Positions 46,743-55,035 are shown, counted from the stretch's first letter. The stretch: 64,000 nt of DNA from Anaerolineaceae bacterium (GCA_012839565.1 DUMZ01000015.1:1-64000); one strand, 5' to 3'. Notes: generated by a model not told the origin, from the letters alone. Numbers and translations are program-made.

Positions 46743-46751
46743 TGATAAAAT
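46743..46751 (+). promoter_or_regulatory. Extended -10 promoter of a leaderless operon
   Basis: TGATAAAAT, six bases, ATG at 46758. Identical layout to the sites at 42782 and 60994. Confidence 0.6.
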
Positions 46752-46757
46752 CTAAAC

Positions 46758-47633
46758 ATGAAAAAATTTCAATTAAAAGACCTGGAAATCGACTGGTTTC
46801 TTCTAATTAACGGATTTGGGAGCTTGCTAGCAGGCACAGTTTTTGCAAATAACCGTCCAGGGGAGTGGGATTTAATCAGTTTATTTTCAACGATAATTTT
46901 CTGGGCAACGCTTTATTTATTGCAACGAACTGCGCGTAGATTGTCAACACCGCTTGTTATTGATGATACAAGATTAGCTACGGGAAAAAGAAGATTAACA
47001 GTAATGGATTATTTGCCAGGGTTTGGCCTTTTGGCAGTTATTTTCGTTTGTTTTTATTTCTTACTCAAACAAGGTGTTTTAATTGGTATAAATTTGGTTT
47101 GGATTAGTCTGATATCCATCGTTGTTTTTGTTCAAAACTCACGAGTTGCTGACCGTTTTACAGTGCCTATGTCGTGGCTATTCAAGAGTATTGTTATTTC
47201 TCCGCTGTTACTTTTCTTAGGCATTTCTGTGCAAGCAGTTGATATAAATGGAATGGAATTCTTATTTGCATTATCTCTGTTTTCTTTGATGGTTGCTTCA
47301 TTCCTGGCTATGGAGTTCCAAAAATACAGCGAAGCACCTTCAGAACGAAAAAAGACTTTAATCCCATGCATTGGCATCGAATCGACAATACGTCTGCATC
47401 GAGTAACTATATTAATTAGCTATGCTGCCTTAGTGGTTTATCTATATCTGACAGGAAGTTTGAGAACAAATTGGGCCATGATGCTTGTATCACTCATTAG
47501 CTTTTTACAAATGTTTTTGCTTTATAGAATTTCATTGGGCATGAAACCAAATTACACTTTAATCAAAGCAAGTGCTTATATGCAAACGCTTAGCTTTGTT
47601 TACCTGTTCATTTTCAATACAATTCTTATATAA
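46758..47633 (+). CDS. Multi-pass membrane protein, unknown
   Basis: 291 residues with about eight membrane segments; a short charged N-terminus (KKFQLKDLEIDW) and a Lys/Arg-rich loop near 80 (TGKRRLTVMD). No recognisable motif. The transcript is predicted to be leaderless. bcp follows after nine bases with its own GGAG, so the two are probably co-transcribed. Function unknown. Confidence 0.68.
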   Translation: MKKFQLKDLEIDWFLLINGFGSLLAGTVFANNRPGEWDLISLFSTIIFWATLYLLQRTARRLSTPLVIDDTRLATGKRRLTVMDYLPGFGLLAVIFVCFYFLLKQGVLIGINLVWISLISIVVFVQNSRVADRFTVPMSWLFKSIVISPLLLFLGISVQAVDINGMEFLFALSLFSLMVASFLAMEFQKYSEAPSERKKTLIPCIGIESTIRLHRVTILISYAALVVYLYLTGSLRTNWAMMLVSLISFLQMFLLYRISLGMKPNYTLIKASAYMQTLSFVYLFIFNTILI

Positions 47634-47642
47634 GGAGATACT

Positions 47643-48101
47643 ATGAAACCAAAAATTGGCGATATCGCACCGGATTTTGAACTGTTGGACCAGGATGGTG
47701 TTTCACATAAACTTTCGGATTATCTGGGCATGCCGGTTGTGCTGTACTTTTATCCAAAAGATAATACACCAGGTTGTACAACTCAGGCTTGTAGTTTTAG
47801 AGACAGTTTTGCTGAATATAAGCAAAAGGGGATTACAGTTATTGGGGTCAGCAAAGACAGTGTCAAGTCACATGCAAAGTTTCAAGAGAAATACGAATTG
47901 CCATTCATACTTTTAGCAGATACTGAACATCTTGTGGCAGAAAAATATGGTGTCTGGGTGCTAAAGAAGATGATGGGACGTGAGTACATGGGTATGGAAC
48001 GCACAACATTTGTCATCGACAAAGATGGCAAAATATTGCATGTTCTGGAGAAAGTTAAACCACAAAACCATGCTGAAGAAGTATTGGCATTGTTTGACTA
48101 A
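47643..48101 (+). CDS. bcp: Thiol peroxidase of the BCP/PrxQ type
   Basis: 152 residues. GDIAPDFELLDQDG and the active site YPKDNTPGCTTQACSFRD, with peroxidatic Cys and resolving Cys five residues later, define the atypical two-Cys BCP peroxiredoxins. It reduces peroxides using thioredoxin. Strong ribosome site AAGGAG. Second gene after the membrane protein; convergent with rsfS. Confidence 0.95.
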   Translation: MKPKIGDIAPDFELLDQDGVSHKLSDYLGMPVVLYFYPKDNTPGCTTQACSFRDSFAEYKQKGITVIGVSKDSVKSHAKFQEKYELPFILLADTEHLVAEKYGVWVLKKMMGREYMGMERTTFVIDKDGKILHVLEKVKPQNHAEEVLALFD

Positions 48102-48135
48102 CAAAAAGAATTGATTGAAATAATAAGTCGCTTAC

Positions 48136-48172
48136 TTAGCTTGCGGTGATGTATGTTTTTACTGCAAGCTAA
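48136..48172. repeat. Inverted repeat between convergent bcp and rsfS
   Basis: Arms TTAGCTTGC (48136-48144) and GCAAGCTAA (48164-48172) enclose 19 bases and overlap the last codons of rsfS. It could act as a transcript end for either gene, although the U-run is poor. Confidence 0.45.
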
Positions 48173-48503
48173 GGACGATTTTGCCAGATTGCCAAAGGTC
48201 TTCAATGTTGTAATAACTGCGAGCATCTTCCGAGAAAAGATGAACGACAACATAGGCATAATCCAAGATGACCCAGTCTTCGTTATTGGCTCCTTCAACG
48301 ATTGGATTGTAGCCTGTTTCAAGTTTTATTTCTTCATCAATAGCTTTTATCAGGCTACGCAAAAGACGCGGGCTTGGTGCAGTAGCGATGACAAAGCAAT
48401 CTGTGAAATCGGATACTTCAGAAATATCCAAAATTAAAATATTTTCAGCGAGTTTATCTTCTAAGACATTAACGATTTTTCGCGCAAGTTCAATAGGTTC
48501 CAG
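48159..48503 (-). CDS. rsfS: Ribosomal silencing factor RsfS, apparently CTG-initiated
   Basis: 114 residues if started at CTG 48503. The Iojap/RsfS core is clear: ISEVSDFTDCFVIATAPS, EGANNEDWVILDYAYVVVHLF and YYNIEDLW. Starting at the TTG at 48431 would remove a conserved N-terminal helix (PIELARKIVNVLEDKLAENI). Upstream of CTG there is an in-frame stop, so no ATG, GTG or TTG is available further out; GAGGTGATCA, nearly the full anti-Shine-Dalgarno complement, ends directly at CTG with ideal spacing. An ATT three codons later is the alternative. RsfS binds uL14 and blocks subunit joining in starvation. Follows thpR by 32 bases. Confidence 0.85.
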   Translation of the reverse strand: MEPIELARKIVNVLEDKLAENILILDISEVSDFTDCFVIATAPSPRLLRSLIKAIDEEIKLETGYNPIVEGANNEDWVILDYAYVVVHLFSEDARSYYNIEDLWQSGKIVLSLQ

Positions 48504-48535
48504 TGATCACCTCAACAAAAGTTTTATTATTTGTT

Positions 48536-49114
48536 CTATTTTAGCATTGTTTTGTGAATTGATTTGTAAATTGGCCCACCAGGCTGTAAATGGCTTTCGT
48601 ACAAAGTTACATAATCCGCAAGTTGCTTGCCGAAATCAGTAAGCAGATTTTGATTCACCAAAGTGCTGATATCTGTAAAAGTGTCAGTAGTGGTGAAATC
48701 TTTTATCCGTGCAAGCGTAATATGTGGGGAAAAACGCTGACGATTTAGGGGGAGTATTGGTTTTAGTGTATTAGTGACACGCTTATAAACAGAAAGCAAA
48801 GTGATAGGGTCTTCAATGCCCATCCATAAAATGCGTGGTTTGTGGACATTGGGAAAACAACCAAGACCTTTAAATTGCAATGTGAAATTATCACTTTGTG
48901 CTAGTGATGTATCTAATGCATATATTATGTTTGGAATCAACGAAATGTCTGTATCACCAAGGAAAGAGAGCGTAAGATGCAAATTTTGTGGTTTGGTCCA
49001 GTTAAGCGCTCGGTTTTTTGAAAGGTTTGGATAGCTTTCTCTTAACATAATACAACGCTGGACAATCTCAGCATCTAAAGAAATGGCAACAAATAATCTC
49101 TTTTGCTTTTCCAT
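48536..49114 (-). CDS. thpR: RNA 2',3'-cyclic phosphodiesterase (2H family)
   Basis: 192 residues from ATG 49114. The two HxT motifs LHLTLSFLG and PHITLARIK identify the LigT/ThpR 2H phosphoesterase fold; KRLFVAISLD is the typical N-terminus. It hydrolyses RNA 2',3'-cyclic phosphates. Upstream lies an extended -10 (TGGGATAAT, 49134-49142, minus strand), giving a leader of about 13 bases with GGA. Longer in-frame starts would cross this promoter and are rejected. It probably shares a message with rsfS. Confidence 0.88.
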   Translation of the reverse strand: MEKQKRLFVAISLDAEIVQRCIMLRESYPNLSKNRALNWTKPQNLHLTLSFLGDTDISLIPNIIYALDTSLAQSDNFTLQFKGLGCFPNVHKPRILWMGIEDPITLLSVYKRVTNTLKPILPLNRQRFSPHITLARIKDFTTTDTFTDISTLVNQNLLTDFGKQLADYVTLYESHLQPGGPIYKSIHKTMLK

Positions 49115-49166
49115 TTTGATATATTCCAAGCTTATTATCCCACACTTTATTAAATCCAGAATTGTG

Positions 49167-49175
49167 TGGTATAAA
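49167..49175 (+). promoter_or_regulatory. Extended -10 promoter of the structured RNA
   Basis: TGGTATAAA; with normal spacing transcription would begin at A49182, one base before the outer stem of the predicted RNA starts. Confidence 0.6.
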
Positions 49176-49181
49176 ATAGAT

Positions 49182-49363
49182 ACCCTGCTGTGTTTGTGAT
49201 GTAGCAAATAAGTTTTGGGCCAACACCTTTAAAAAGGATCCGAACTTTTTCAGGTAAAGTGATAGACGTAAGTTAGTCAAGACTGAGCCGGAAGGTAGGA
49301 TCATCCTGCTTATTAGCAGGTTCAAAACCACCCTGCACACGGCATAGCGGGGCTTGCTTTATC
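49182..49363 (+). ncRNA. Candidate structured RNA of unidentified family (6S-like size) or mRNA leader
   Basis: No coding sequence is visible here. Hand folding gives an outer stem pairing 49183-49193 (CCCTGCTGTGT) with 49337-49341 and 49347-49352 (ACACG, five-base bulge, GCGGGG); a second 10-bp stem of 49212-49221 (GTTTTGGGCC) with 49319-49328 (GGTTCAAAAC); a strong hairpin 49225-49255 (ACCT..AAAAAG / CTTTTT..AGGT); a hairpin at 49273-49286; and TGCT/AGCA near 49307-49318. The predicted transcription start meets the outer stem exactly. The size and closed ends resemble 6S RNA, but the inner part is branched. It could instead be the leader of the lipoprotein gene at 49394. The 3' end is not defined by a terminator. 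Confidence 0.5.
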
Positions 49364-49393
49364 AATTTATGAATAAAGGGGCCTAAGAGCCTA

Positions 49394-50062
49394 ATGAAAA
49401 AGATATTTATTAGTTTGCTACTTCTGACAATTATTCTTCCGAGCTTGACTGCTTGTGCGTATTTCCATGACGGTAAAATCAGTCAGGATAAATTACCTTG
49501 GAAAAAATCTGGGGAAGTCTTGCAGGAAGTAGATTTTACAAGACGAACATTAAATTGGGAAGAAGTAAACAACGTTTATGAGCTTAAACGCAGTTCTGAC
49601 CAGGGCTACTTTATGTCGGTTTTTCCAAAAAATGGCCGTAGTATATCTACAAGTAGCCTGGTCTTTAGGGATACAAAATTCAGTGTTGAAGCAAAAAAGG
49701 TTACCGGTTCCGATGAAACTAGCTATGGCTTGGTTTGTCGATATCAAGATAAACAAAATTTTTATGGCTTTTCAGTTTCGACAGATGGGTATGCTGGAAT
49801 ATATCGTGTAGAAGATGGCAAAACCAGCCTGTTGTCTGGCGAAAATTATCTTTATACAGAATTAATTGAAATGCATGATGGCGTAAATATGATTGTGGCA
49901 ATTTGTCAGGATGAATCATTGCACCTAGAAATTAATGGCGTTGAAGTATTGCGTGCAACTGATGACCGCTTTCAGATTGGTGAAGTTGGATTTTTCCTGG
50001 AAACAGCACAAGAAGGCAACGCATCTGCTTTATTTAATCATTTTATAGTCGTAAAACCCTAA
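49394..50062 (+). CDS. Lipoprotein with concanavalin-like (DUF1080-type) domain
   Basis: 222 residues. Lipobox LTACA (Cys21). The rest is a beta-rich domain resembling LamG or 3-keto-disaccharide-hydrolase-like folds: FSVEAKKVTGSDETSYGLVCRYQ, FYGFSVSTDGYAGIYRV, LHLEINGVEVLRATD and GEVGFFLET. Likely a cell-surface carbohydrate-binding lipoprotein. mtaB starts at the base following its stop, so the two are co-transcribed. AAAGGGG upstream may be its ribosome site. Confidence 0.72.
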   Translation: MKKIFISLLLLTIILPSLTACAYFHDGKISQDKLPWKKSGEVLQEVDFTRRTLNWEEVNNVYELKRSSDQGYFMSVFPKNGRSISTSSLVFRDTKFSVEAKKVTGSDETSYGLVCRYQDKQNFYGFSVSTDGYAGIYRVEDGKTSLLSGENYLYTELIEMHDGVNMIVAICQDESLHLEINGVEVLRATDDRFQIGEVGFFLETAQEGNASALFNHFIVVKP

Positions 50063-51325
50063 ATGAATATCTATTTTGATATGGTTGGCTGCAGGCTCAA
50101 CCAGGCTGAAATTGACCTTTATGCAATGAAGTGCTTAGCAGAAGGTGATTCTCTAGTCAGCAAGGCAGGCGACGCAGAGCGCATTTACGTTAACACTTGT
50201 TGTGTCACCAAGAAAGCGGCAGCAGATTCCCGCAAGATGGTTCGTAAATATCAACGTGAAACAAATGCAAATGTTGTAGCGATGGGTTGTTGGCCAAGCG
50301 CGATGCCAGAAGATGCTTTATCAATCCTGGATGCTGAAGATATTATTTACAATGATGAAAAATTTTGCTTACTCGAATATGGAACTATAGATTTATCGGA
50401 AGTTAAAGATAAGCCGAAACTAGGTCAACGACAGCGCACGAGGGCATTTGTCAAGGTTCAGGATGGTTGTCTTAATCAATGCGCTTTTTGTTTGACAACG
50501 ATCGCCCGAGGACGGGCGCGAAGCGCGCGACAAGAAGATATAGTTCGATATATCAACAAATTGGAAAAACTTGGGAATAAGGAAATTGTTCTCACAGGTG
50601 TGCAACTGGGAAGCTGGGGAGTTGATTTGGGTGAAAGCCTAAGAATAGCTGATTTGATTAAAACAATCTTATCTGAAACTGGAATACCCCGAATTCGTTT
50701 GTCATCAATTGAACCATGGGATATTTCAAAAGAATTGATAAACCTTTTTCAAAACGAACGATTATGTAATCATTTGCACATCCCTGTACAAAGTGCATCA
50801 GATAAAATATTAAAATCAATGCGGCGTCCATCAACTAGAGAAAAGCTAGAAGATCTGTTTTCAATGATTAAAAAATTTGCACCAAACGTTGCCATAACGA
50901 GCGATATTTTGCTCGGTTTCCCTGGGGAAGATCAAAATGATTTTAATGAAACATTGTCCTTTATTAGAAATTCAGGAATGAGTGGAGGACATGTATTTAG
51001 CTTTTCTCCAATGCCCGGCACTGTGGCTGAAAGGATGGAAGGACAAGTGCAATCCAGTATCACGAAAGAACGCAATAAAAAAGCCAGGGATTTGCTAGAT
51101 CAACTAAGCTATAAATACAAGCGAAAAAGGTTAAATACAGAAGACAAGGTTTTGTTTGAAAGTAAATTGCGTATAGGAGAGCAGTTCTTTTGGTCTGGCT
51201 TGACTATGGATATGCTTAGAGTGTTGGTGCCGAGCGAATTGAATTTGAAGAATTGTATTTATCGAGTAGAATTAGATAAAATGGACGAAAATGGTCGCTT
51301 ATTTGGAAAGGTTATAAGCGACTAA
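50063..51325 (+). CDS. mtaB: tRNA methylthiotransferase MtaB-like radical SAM enzyme
   Basis: 420 residues. The N-terminal UPF0004 domain holds the first cluster cysteines (GCRLNQAE, VNTCCVTKKA, AMGCWPS); the radical SAM core has CLNQCAFCLTT (CxxxCxxC). The GCRLNQAE and VNTCCVT style is that of MtaB, which makes ms2t6A at position 37 of tRNAs decoding ANN codons, rather than MiaB or RimO. The C-terminal TRAM-like part is short. It starts directly after the lipoprotein stop with no gap, so reinitiation is likely. Confidence 0.9.
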   Translation: MNIYFDMVGCRLNQAEIDLYAMKCLAEGDSLVSKAGDAERIYVNTCCVTKKAAADSRKMVRKYQRETNANVVAMGCWPSAMPEDALSILDAEDIIYNDEKFCLLEYGTIDLSEVKDKPKLGQRQRTRAFVKVQDGCLNQCAFCLTTIARGRARSARQEDIVRYINKLEKLGNKEIVLTGVQLGSWGVDLGESLRIADLIKTILSETGIPRIRLSSIEPWDISKELINLFQNERLCNHLHIPVQSASDKILKSMRRPSTREKLEDLFSMIKKFAPNVAITSDILLGFPGEDQNDFNETLSFIRNSGMSGGHVFSFSPMPGTVAERMEGQVQSSITKERNKKARDLLDQLSYKYKRKRLNTEDKVLFESKLRIGEQFFWSGLTMDMLRVLVPSELNLKNCIYRVELDKMDENGRLFGKVISD

Positions 51326-51352
51326 ATTTCTACGTATTCTGATGAATAATAC

Positions 51353-51380
51353 TTGACGCAAAAAGCAATTCGGGTAGAAT
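51353..51380 (+). promoter_or_regulatory. Promoter of the rpmH-rnpA-yidD operon
   Basis: TTGACG (51353-51358), 16-base spacer, TAGAAT (51375-51380). Transcription near 51387 leaves a leader of about 60 bases. Confidence 0.72.
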
Positions 51381-51406
51381 TCATTGGTTATAGATTAGAT
51401 TACTGA

Positions 51407-51429
51407 ATCCTGTCATTGTGTCACAGGAT
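51407..51429 (+). promoter_or_regulatory. Hairpin in the rpmH leader
   Basis: ATCCTGT/ACAGGAT, a 7-bp stem with a nine-base loop, ending 18 bases before the rpmH start. No U-run; it may tune translation or protect the 5' end. Confidence 0.45.
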
Positions 51430-51447
51430 ATGAAAGGAAAATTTGAA

Positions 51448-51618
51448 ATGACGAAACGAACTTATCAACCCAAACGACGCCGACGCGTACGTGAGCATGG
51501 ATTTCGAGCGCGCATGAAAACTGCTGGCGGTCGAGAAGTATTGAAGCGACGCCGCCTGCGTGGTCGCCATAAATTGGCTGCTGTAGCTAATAACCACGTC
51601 AAAAGAGTTAACTGGTAG
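51448..51618 (+). CDS. rpmH: 50S ribosomal protein L34
   Basis: 56 residues from ATG 51448, preceded by [30 protein letters not shown] and [14 protein letters not shown] are classic L34. It is about ten residues longer than most L34 because of a C-terminal [13 protein letters not shown] extension. An in-frame GTG ten codons earlier is within the leader hairpin and is rejected. First gene of the conserved rpmH-rnpA-yidD-yidC-jag cluster. Confidence 0.96.
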   Translation: MTKRTYQPKRRRRVREHGFRARMKTAGGREVLKRRRLRGRHKLAAVANNHVKRVNW

Positions 51619-51635
51619 CCCATAAAGAAAAATTT

Positions 51636-51986
51636 GTGAACAATGTTCCAGAGAGATATCGGATTAAGAGTTCCCAGCAAATACTTGAAATCAAGCGTTT
51701 TGGGGATTCTTTTTCTGACTCAAATTTAGTTTTAGTTAAAAAGCGAAATAAATTATGCTACCCCAGATATGCAGTTATAGCTAGTAAAACTGTGGGTGGC
51801 GCTGTACAAAGAAATCGGTGTAAAAGAAGATTACGGAACAGGGCTAACGCATATTTAGATAAGATAAAGCCTGACTACGATATACTCTTAATCGCCAGGC
51901 AAGCAACATTAAATTGCAGCCCTGCGGAACTTGACAGAACTTTTTACAATTTATTTAAAAAAGCGAAACTCTTGGAAGCTGAATGA
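51636..51986 (+). CDS. rnpA: Ribonuclease P protein component
   Basis: 116 residues, GTG start. The RNR motif [12 protein letters not shown] and the preceding KTVGGAVQ are the family signature; the protein assists RNase P RNA in tRNA 5' maturation. It lies 17 bases after rpmH and overlaps yidD by four bases (ATGA). Normal length. Confidence 0.95.
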   Translation: MNNVPERYRIKSSQQILEIKRFGDSFSDSNLVLVKKRNKLCYPRYAVIASKTVGGAVQRNRCKRRLRNRANAYLDKIKPDYDILLIARQATLNCSPAELDRTFYNLFKKAKLLEAE

Positions 51987-52276
51987 ATTCGCACAATGAA
52001 AATGTGGTGAAAACATATCCTGACCCACCACTGAAAAAATTGAAACTAAATTTATCGACATTACCACGATATCTCTGCCTGCTCTTTATAAAGGCTTATC
52101 AACGTTGGATTTCACCTGGCATCGCTCAAAATGCATGCAAATATTATCCAACATGTTCACATTACGGATACCAGGCAATTTATAAATATGGCGTTATAAA
52201 AGGTGGCTGGCTAACCATAAAACGTCTTGCAAGGTGCAATCCGTTTAGTGATGGTGGAATCGACCCGGTTCCTTAA
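51983..52276 (+). CDS. yidD: Membrane protein insertion efficiency factor YidD
   Basis: 97 residues. [26 protein letters not shown] and [19 protein letters not shown] are diagnostic. The N-terminus is about 25 residues longer than usual and charged; the active region starts near 28. It aids Sec/YidC-dependent insertion at the inner membrane. Overlaps rnpA and precedes a lipoprotein gene in the same message. Confidence 0.95.
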   Translation: MNSHNENVVKTYPDPPLKKLKLNLSTLPRYLCLLFIKAYQRWISPGIAQNACKYYPTCSHYGYQAIYKYGVIKGGWLTIKRLARCNPFSDGGIDPVP

Positions 52277-52288
52277 CAAAGGAGATTG

Positions 52289-53377
52289 ATGAAAAAACAA
52301 ATCTTTAAATTAGTATTGCTAGCTGTTATAAGCTTGTTATTACTTTCGGGGTGTGCGGTTGGCCCAATAGCTCAAAGCACGCCTGGATTAAGCGCAAACG
52401 ATACGCATGTATTCGTGTCTGCACAAAGCAAGGTTTACAAAATTGATTTAGAAACTGGCATGGAAGTGTGGCAATATCCTGTTGATAAAACACGCATGGT
52501 AGCTTATGCCCCAGTTTTGCTGGATGGTGAAGATCTCATCTTCGGCGATATGTTCAACAAATTATACAGGTTGAATATTGATAATCCTCAACAAAAAGTC
52601 TGGGAATTTCTAGATGCAAAAGGATGGTATCAAGCTAAAGTTGCTCAAGCTGATGGCATTATCGTAGCACCCAACACTGACCGCAATGTCTATGGAATAA
52701 ATGCTAATGATGGCACACTGAAATGGACGCATGAAGATAATTTCGCATTTATTTCCGAACCTGTAATTATAGGTGAAACCGTTGTAATAAGTTCGCAGGA
52801 CCATGAAATTTTATGGTTAGATCTTCAAACCGGAGAAGAAATAGATGCGTTGTCTATGCAGGGTGCGGTCATAGCATCTCCCTTTTATCTTGAAGAGACT
52901 AGGTTGATTTATGTGGGCAGCCTTGGAAACGAATTCATCGCCATCGATGCGAATACGCATCAGGTCAAATGGCGTTATGACGGATCGATTGAAAAATTAT
53001 CGGGTATTTGGGCGAGACCCATCTATCTTCAAGGACAACTGATTTTCAATGATGACCTAGGCAATATCGTATCTGTTGACCCTAAAACTGGCGCGGAAAA
53101 CTGGGTATTAATTGAACAAGGCAAAATGTTTGCTGGTTTGGTGGCAGTGAATGAAGATAGTTTTCTTGTTGCTGCTGAAAATGGCAGCGTAAGAGCTTTT
53201 GATATCAACAGAAAACCACTTTTGCAATTTGAAATTGAAAAAGCCACAATCTATACAACACCAATCGTAACGGATAATCTCATCATCATAGCCCCTATGG
53301 GGGCTAAGTATTTGCTTTATGCGTACCCCATAGAAATTACTGGCTTGCCACAGTGGACATTCCCACCTGAGAAATAA
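52289..53377 (+). CDS. PQQ-type beta-propeller lipoprotein (BamB-like)
   Basis: 362 residues from ATG 52289 (AAAGGAG upstream). Lipobox LSGCA near residue 22, then repeated blades of the PQQ/quinoprotein kind: KVYKIDLETGMEVWQYP, VYGINANDGTLKWTHE, ILWLDLQTGEEI, FIAIDANTHQVKWRYD and IVSVDPKTGAENWVL. No dehydrogenase residues are seen, so a scaffold role like BamB is more likely than an enzyme. Its insertion between yidD and yidC, 11 bases before yidC, suggests it works with membrane protein insertion or export. That link is inference. Confidence 0.85.
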   Translation: MKKQIFKLVLLAVISLLLLSGCAVGPIAQSTPGLSANDTHVFVSAQSKVYKIDLETGMEVWQYPVDKTRMVAYAPVLLDGEDLIFGDMFNKLYRLNIDNPQQKVWEFLDAKGWYQAKVAQADGIIVAPNTDRNVYGINANDGTLKWTHEDNFAFISEPVIIGETVVISSQDHEILWLDLQTGEEIDALSMQGAVIASPFYLEETRLIYVGSLGNEFIAIDANTHQVKWRYDGSIEKLSGIWARPIYLQGQLIFNDDLGNIVSVDPKTGAENWVLIEQGKMFAGLVAVNEDSFLVAAENGSVRAFDINRKPLLQFEIEKATIYTTPIVTDNLIIIAPMGAKYLLYAYPIEITGLPQWTFPPEK

Positions 53378-53388
53378 GGAGATAGAAA

Positions 53389-54300
53389 ATGAACATTTGG
53401 GAACTGATTATCGTCCAACCGATGACCAATATTCTTCTCTTTATTACCATGTTGGTGAAGAACTTTGGTGTCGCAATTATTTTATTTACACTTCTAATCA
53501 AGTTGCTGACCATCCCATTGACTGCAAAGCAAGTAAAATCGCGTCGTGAAATGGCTGAGCTTCAAAATGACCCCCAATACAAGAAAATCATGGAGAAGTA
53601 TAAGGATGACCGGGAAAAACTGGCACTTGAACAACAACGTATTTACAAAGAAAAAGGGATAAGTCCCTTTAGTTCTTGTTTGCCACTCCTTTTGCAAATG
53701 CCAATTATTTTTGGCCTGTACCAAGCGATTATGCGAGCGATGGCAAGCACACCAGTTGAATTGCTAAAACTTGAACGCCTGATTTATCCTTTCCTGGATG
53801 TAAGTAAAATCATACCTATCCAAAACCGTTTCTTGTGGATGGATTTAGGGCAACCCGAACGTTTGTACGTTTTTGGTGTTGGTATCCCTGTGTTGGCAAT
53901 TTTGGTATTCGTCACTTCGTGGTTGCAGAGTAAAGCGATGGCAGCACCTGACGCTGGTGGAGACCCATCCATGGCTGCGACAACAAATAGCATGAATGTA
54001 ATGATGCCGTTGTTTATGGGTTATTTAGCCTATCAATACTCCGCAGGATTGGCACTTTACTTTGTCATTTCTAACCTTTCAACGATGTTAATCTATGCAT
54101 TGATGGGTGAAATGAATTTGAAGAATCTTAATCCTTTCAAAAAGGAAAAGACCACTGAGCCAGCCAAAAAAGTTGTAGATTCAACACTTATAAATAACGG
54201 TGAAGACGACATACCTGAAAAACAATCCGAAAAAACACCAGTTAAACCATCTGCGAGATCATCTGCAAAAAGAATGAGACCGAAAAAGAAAAAGGATTAA
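53389..54300 (+). CDS. yidC: Membrane protein insertase YidC/Oxa1
   Basis: 303 residues. Core: LIKLLTIPLTAKQVKSRREM (with the conserved hydrophilic-groove Arg/Lys region), GISPFSSCLPLLLQMPIIFGLYQAI and MPLFMGYLAYQYSAGLALYFVISNL, with about five membrane segments. The short N-terminus lacks the large periplasmic domain, as in Gram-positive-type YidC, and the C-terminal 60 residues are basic (KRMRPKKKKD), which bind ribosomes. Ribosome site AAGGAG. Followed by jag after 30 bases. Confidence 0.95.
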   Translation: MNIWELIIVQPMTNILLFITMLVKNFGVAIILFTLLIKLLTIPLTAKQVKSRREMAELQNDPQYKKIMEKYKDDREKLALEQQRIYKEKGISPFSSCLPLLLQMPIIFGLYQAIMRAMASTPVELLKLERLIYPFLDVSKIIPIQNRFLWMDLGQPERLYVFGVGIPVLAILVFVTSWLQSKAMAAPDAGGDPSMAATTNSMNVMMPLFMGYLAYQYSAGLALYFVISNLSTMLIYALMGEMNLKNLNPFKKEKTTEPAKKVVDSTLINNGEDDIPEKQSEKTPVKPSARSSAKRMRPKKKKD

Positions 54301-54330
54301 TGGACAAAAATATTTGAAAGAGAGTGTGAA

Positions 54331-55035
54331 ATGACACAAATAAGGGCATCGCTCGAATCAATCGCGCCAACGGTTGATGAAGCGATTCGAAAAGGACTTG
54401 AACAATTAAGTCTGACACGTGATGATGTGGATGTGCAAATTTTGGATGAAGGGAAAAAGGGTTTCTTTAGATTTGCGTCCCGGCAAGCGCGTGTGAAACT
54501 TTTGGTAAAACCAAAGGATTCGCAATTAAACTTTGCTGCCGAAGCATTATCCGAAAAGACAGAAAATATTTATGAGAATAACCATGTTGTTCAAACCTTA
54601 CAAAAAATATTCGATATTATTAAACTTGATGTGGAACTCGAAACTACTATTGAAGATCAGGAAGATGGGCGGATTCCTGTAACAAAAATCAACATTGAAG
54701 GCGATAACCTGAAATTTTTAGTTGGCAGGAAAGCGGAAGTACTCAATTCTCTGCAATATATTCTGAGTTTAATTGCCAGCCATAAGGAAAATCAATGGGT
54801 TCCTGTACAGTTGGATATTCAAAACTATCGTGGAAAACGTGAAAAAGCCATCCAAAAAATGGCGAAACGAATGGCTGAACAAGTTATCGAAACAGGTAAA
54901 AGACAATCCTTGGAACCTATGGGACCGAGTGAACGTCGAATGGTTCATATCGCTTTACGAAAAAATGATCAGGTTTATACAGAATCAGTTGGCGAAGAAC
55001 CATATCGAAAAATTGTTATTTATCCAAAAAGATAG
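54331..55035 (+). CDS. jag: Jag/KhpB RNA-binding protein (Jag-N, KH, R3H)
   Basis: 234 residues. Jag-N domain at the start (TVDEAIRKGLEQL, ILDEGKKGFFRF), KH domain at about 110-165 (NLKFLVGRKAEVLNSLQYI) and R3H at the end (PMGPSERRMVHIALRKND). It partners KhpA and YidC in many bacteria and binds RNA, affecting division and membrane processes. Part of the rpmH-yidC operon; pdp starts 11 bases later. Confidence 0.94.
   Translation: MTQIRASLESIAPTVDEAIRKGLEQLSLTRDDVDVQILDEGKKGFFRFASRQARVKLLVKPKDSQLNFAAEALSEKTENIYENNHVVQTLQKIFDIIKLDVELETTIEDQEDGRIPVTKINIEGDNLKFLVGRKAEVLNSLQYILSLIASHKENQWVPVQLDIQNYRGKREKAIQKMAKRMAEQVIETGKRQSLEPMGPSERRMVHIALRKNDQVYTESVGEEPYRKIVIYPKR

Noticed and set aside
49182..49363. 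c-di-GMP (GEMM) riboswitch, SRP RNA or RNase P RNA at this locus
   Set aside because: A GACGTAAG segment and a CCGGAAGG loop look vaguely similar, but the other conserved blocks of these families are missing.
51326..51447. Replication origin upstream of rpmH
   Set aside because: No cluster of TTATCCACA-like DnaA boxes and no dnaA gene; only a promoter and a hairpin were seen.
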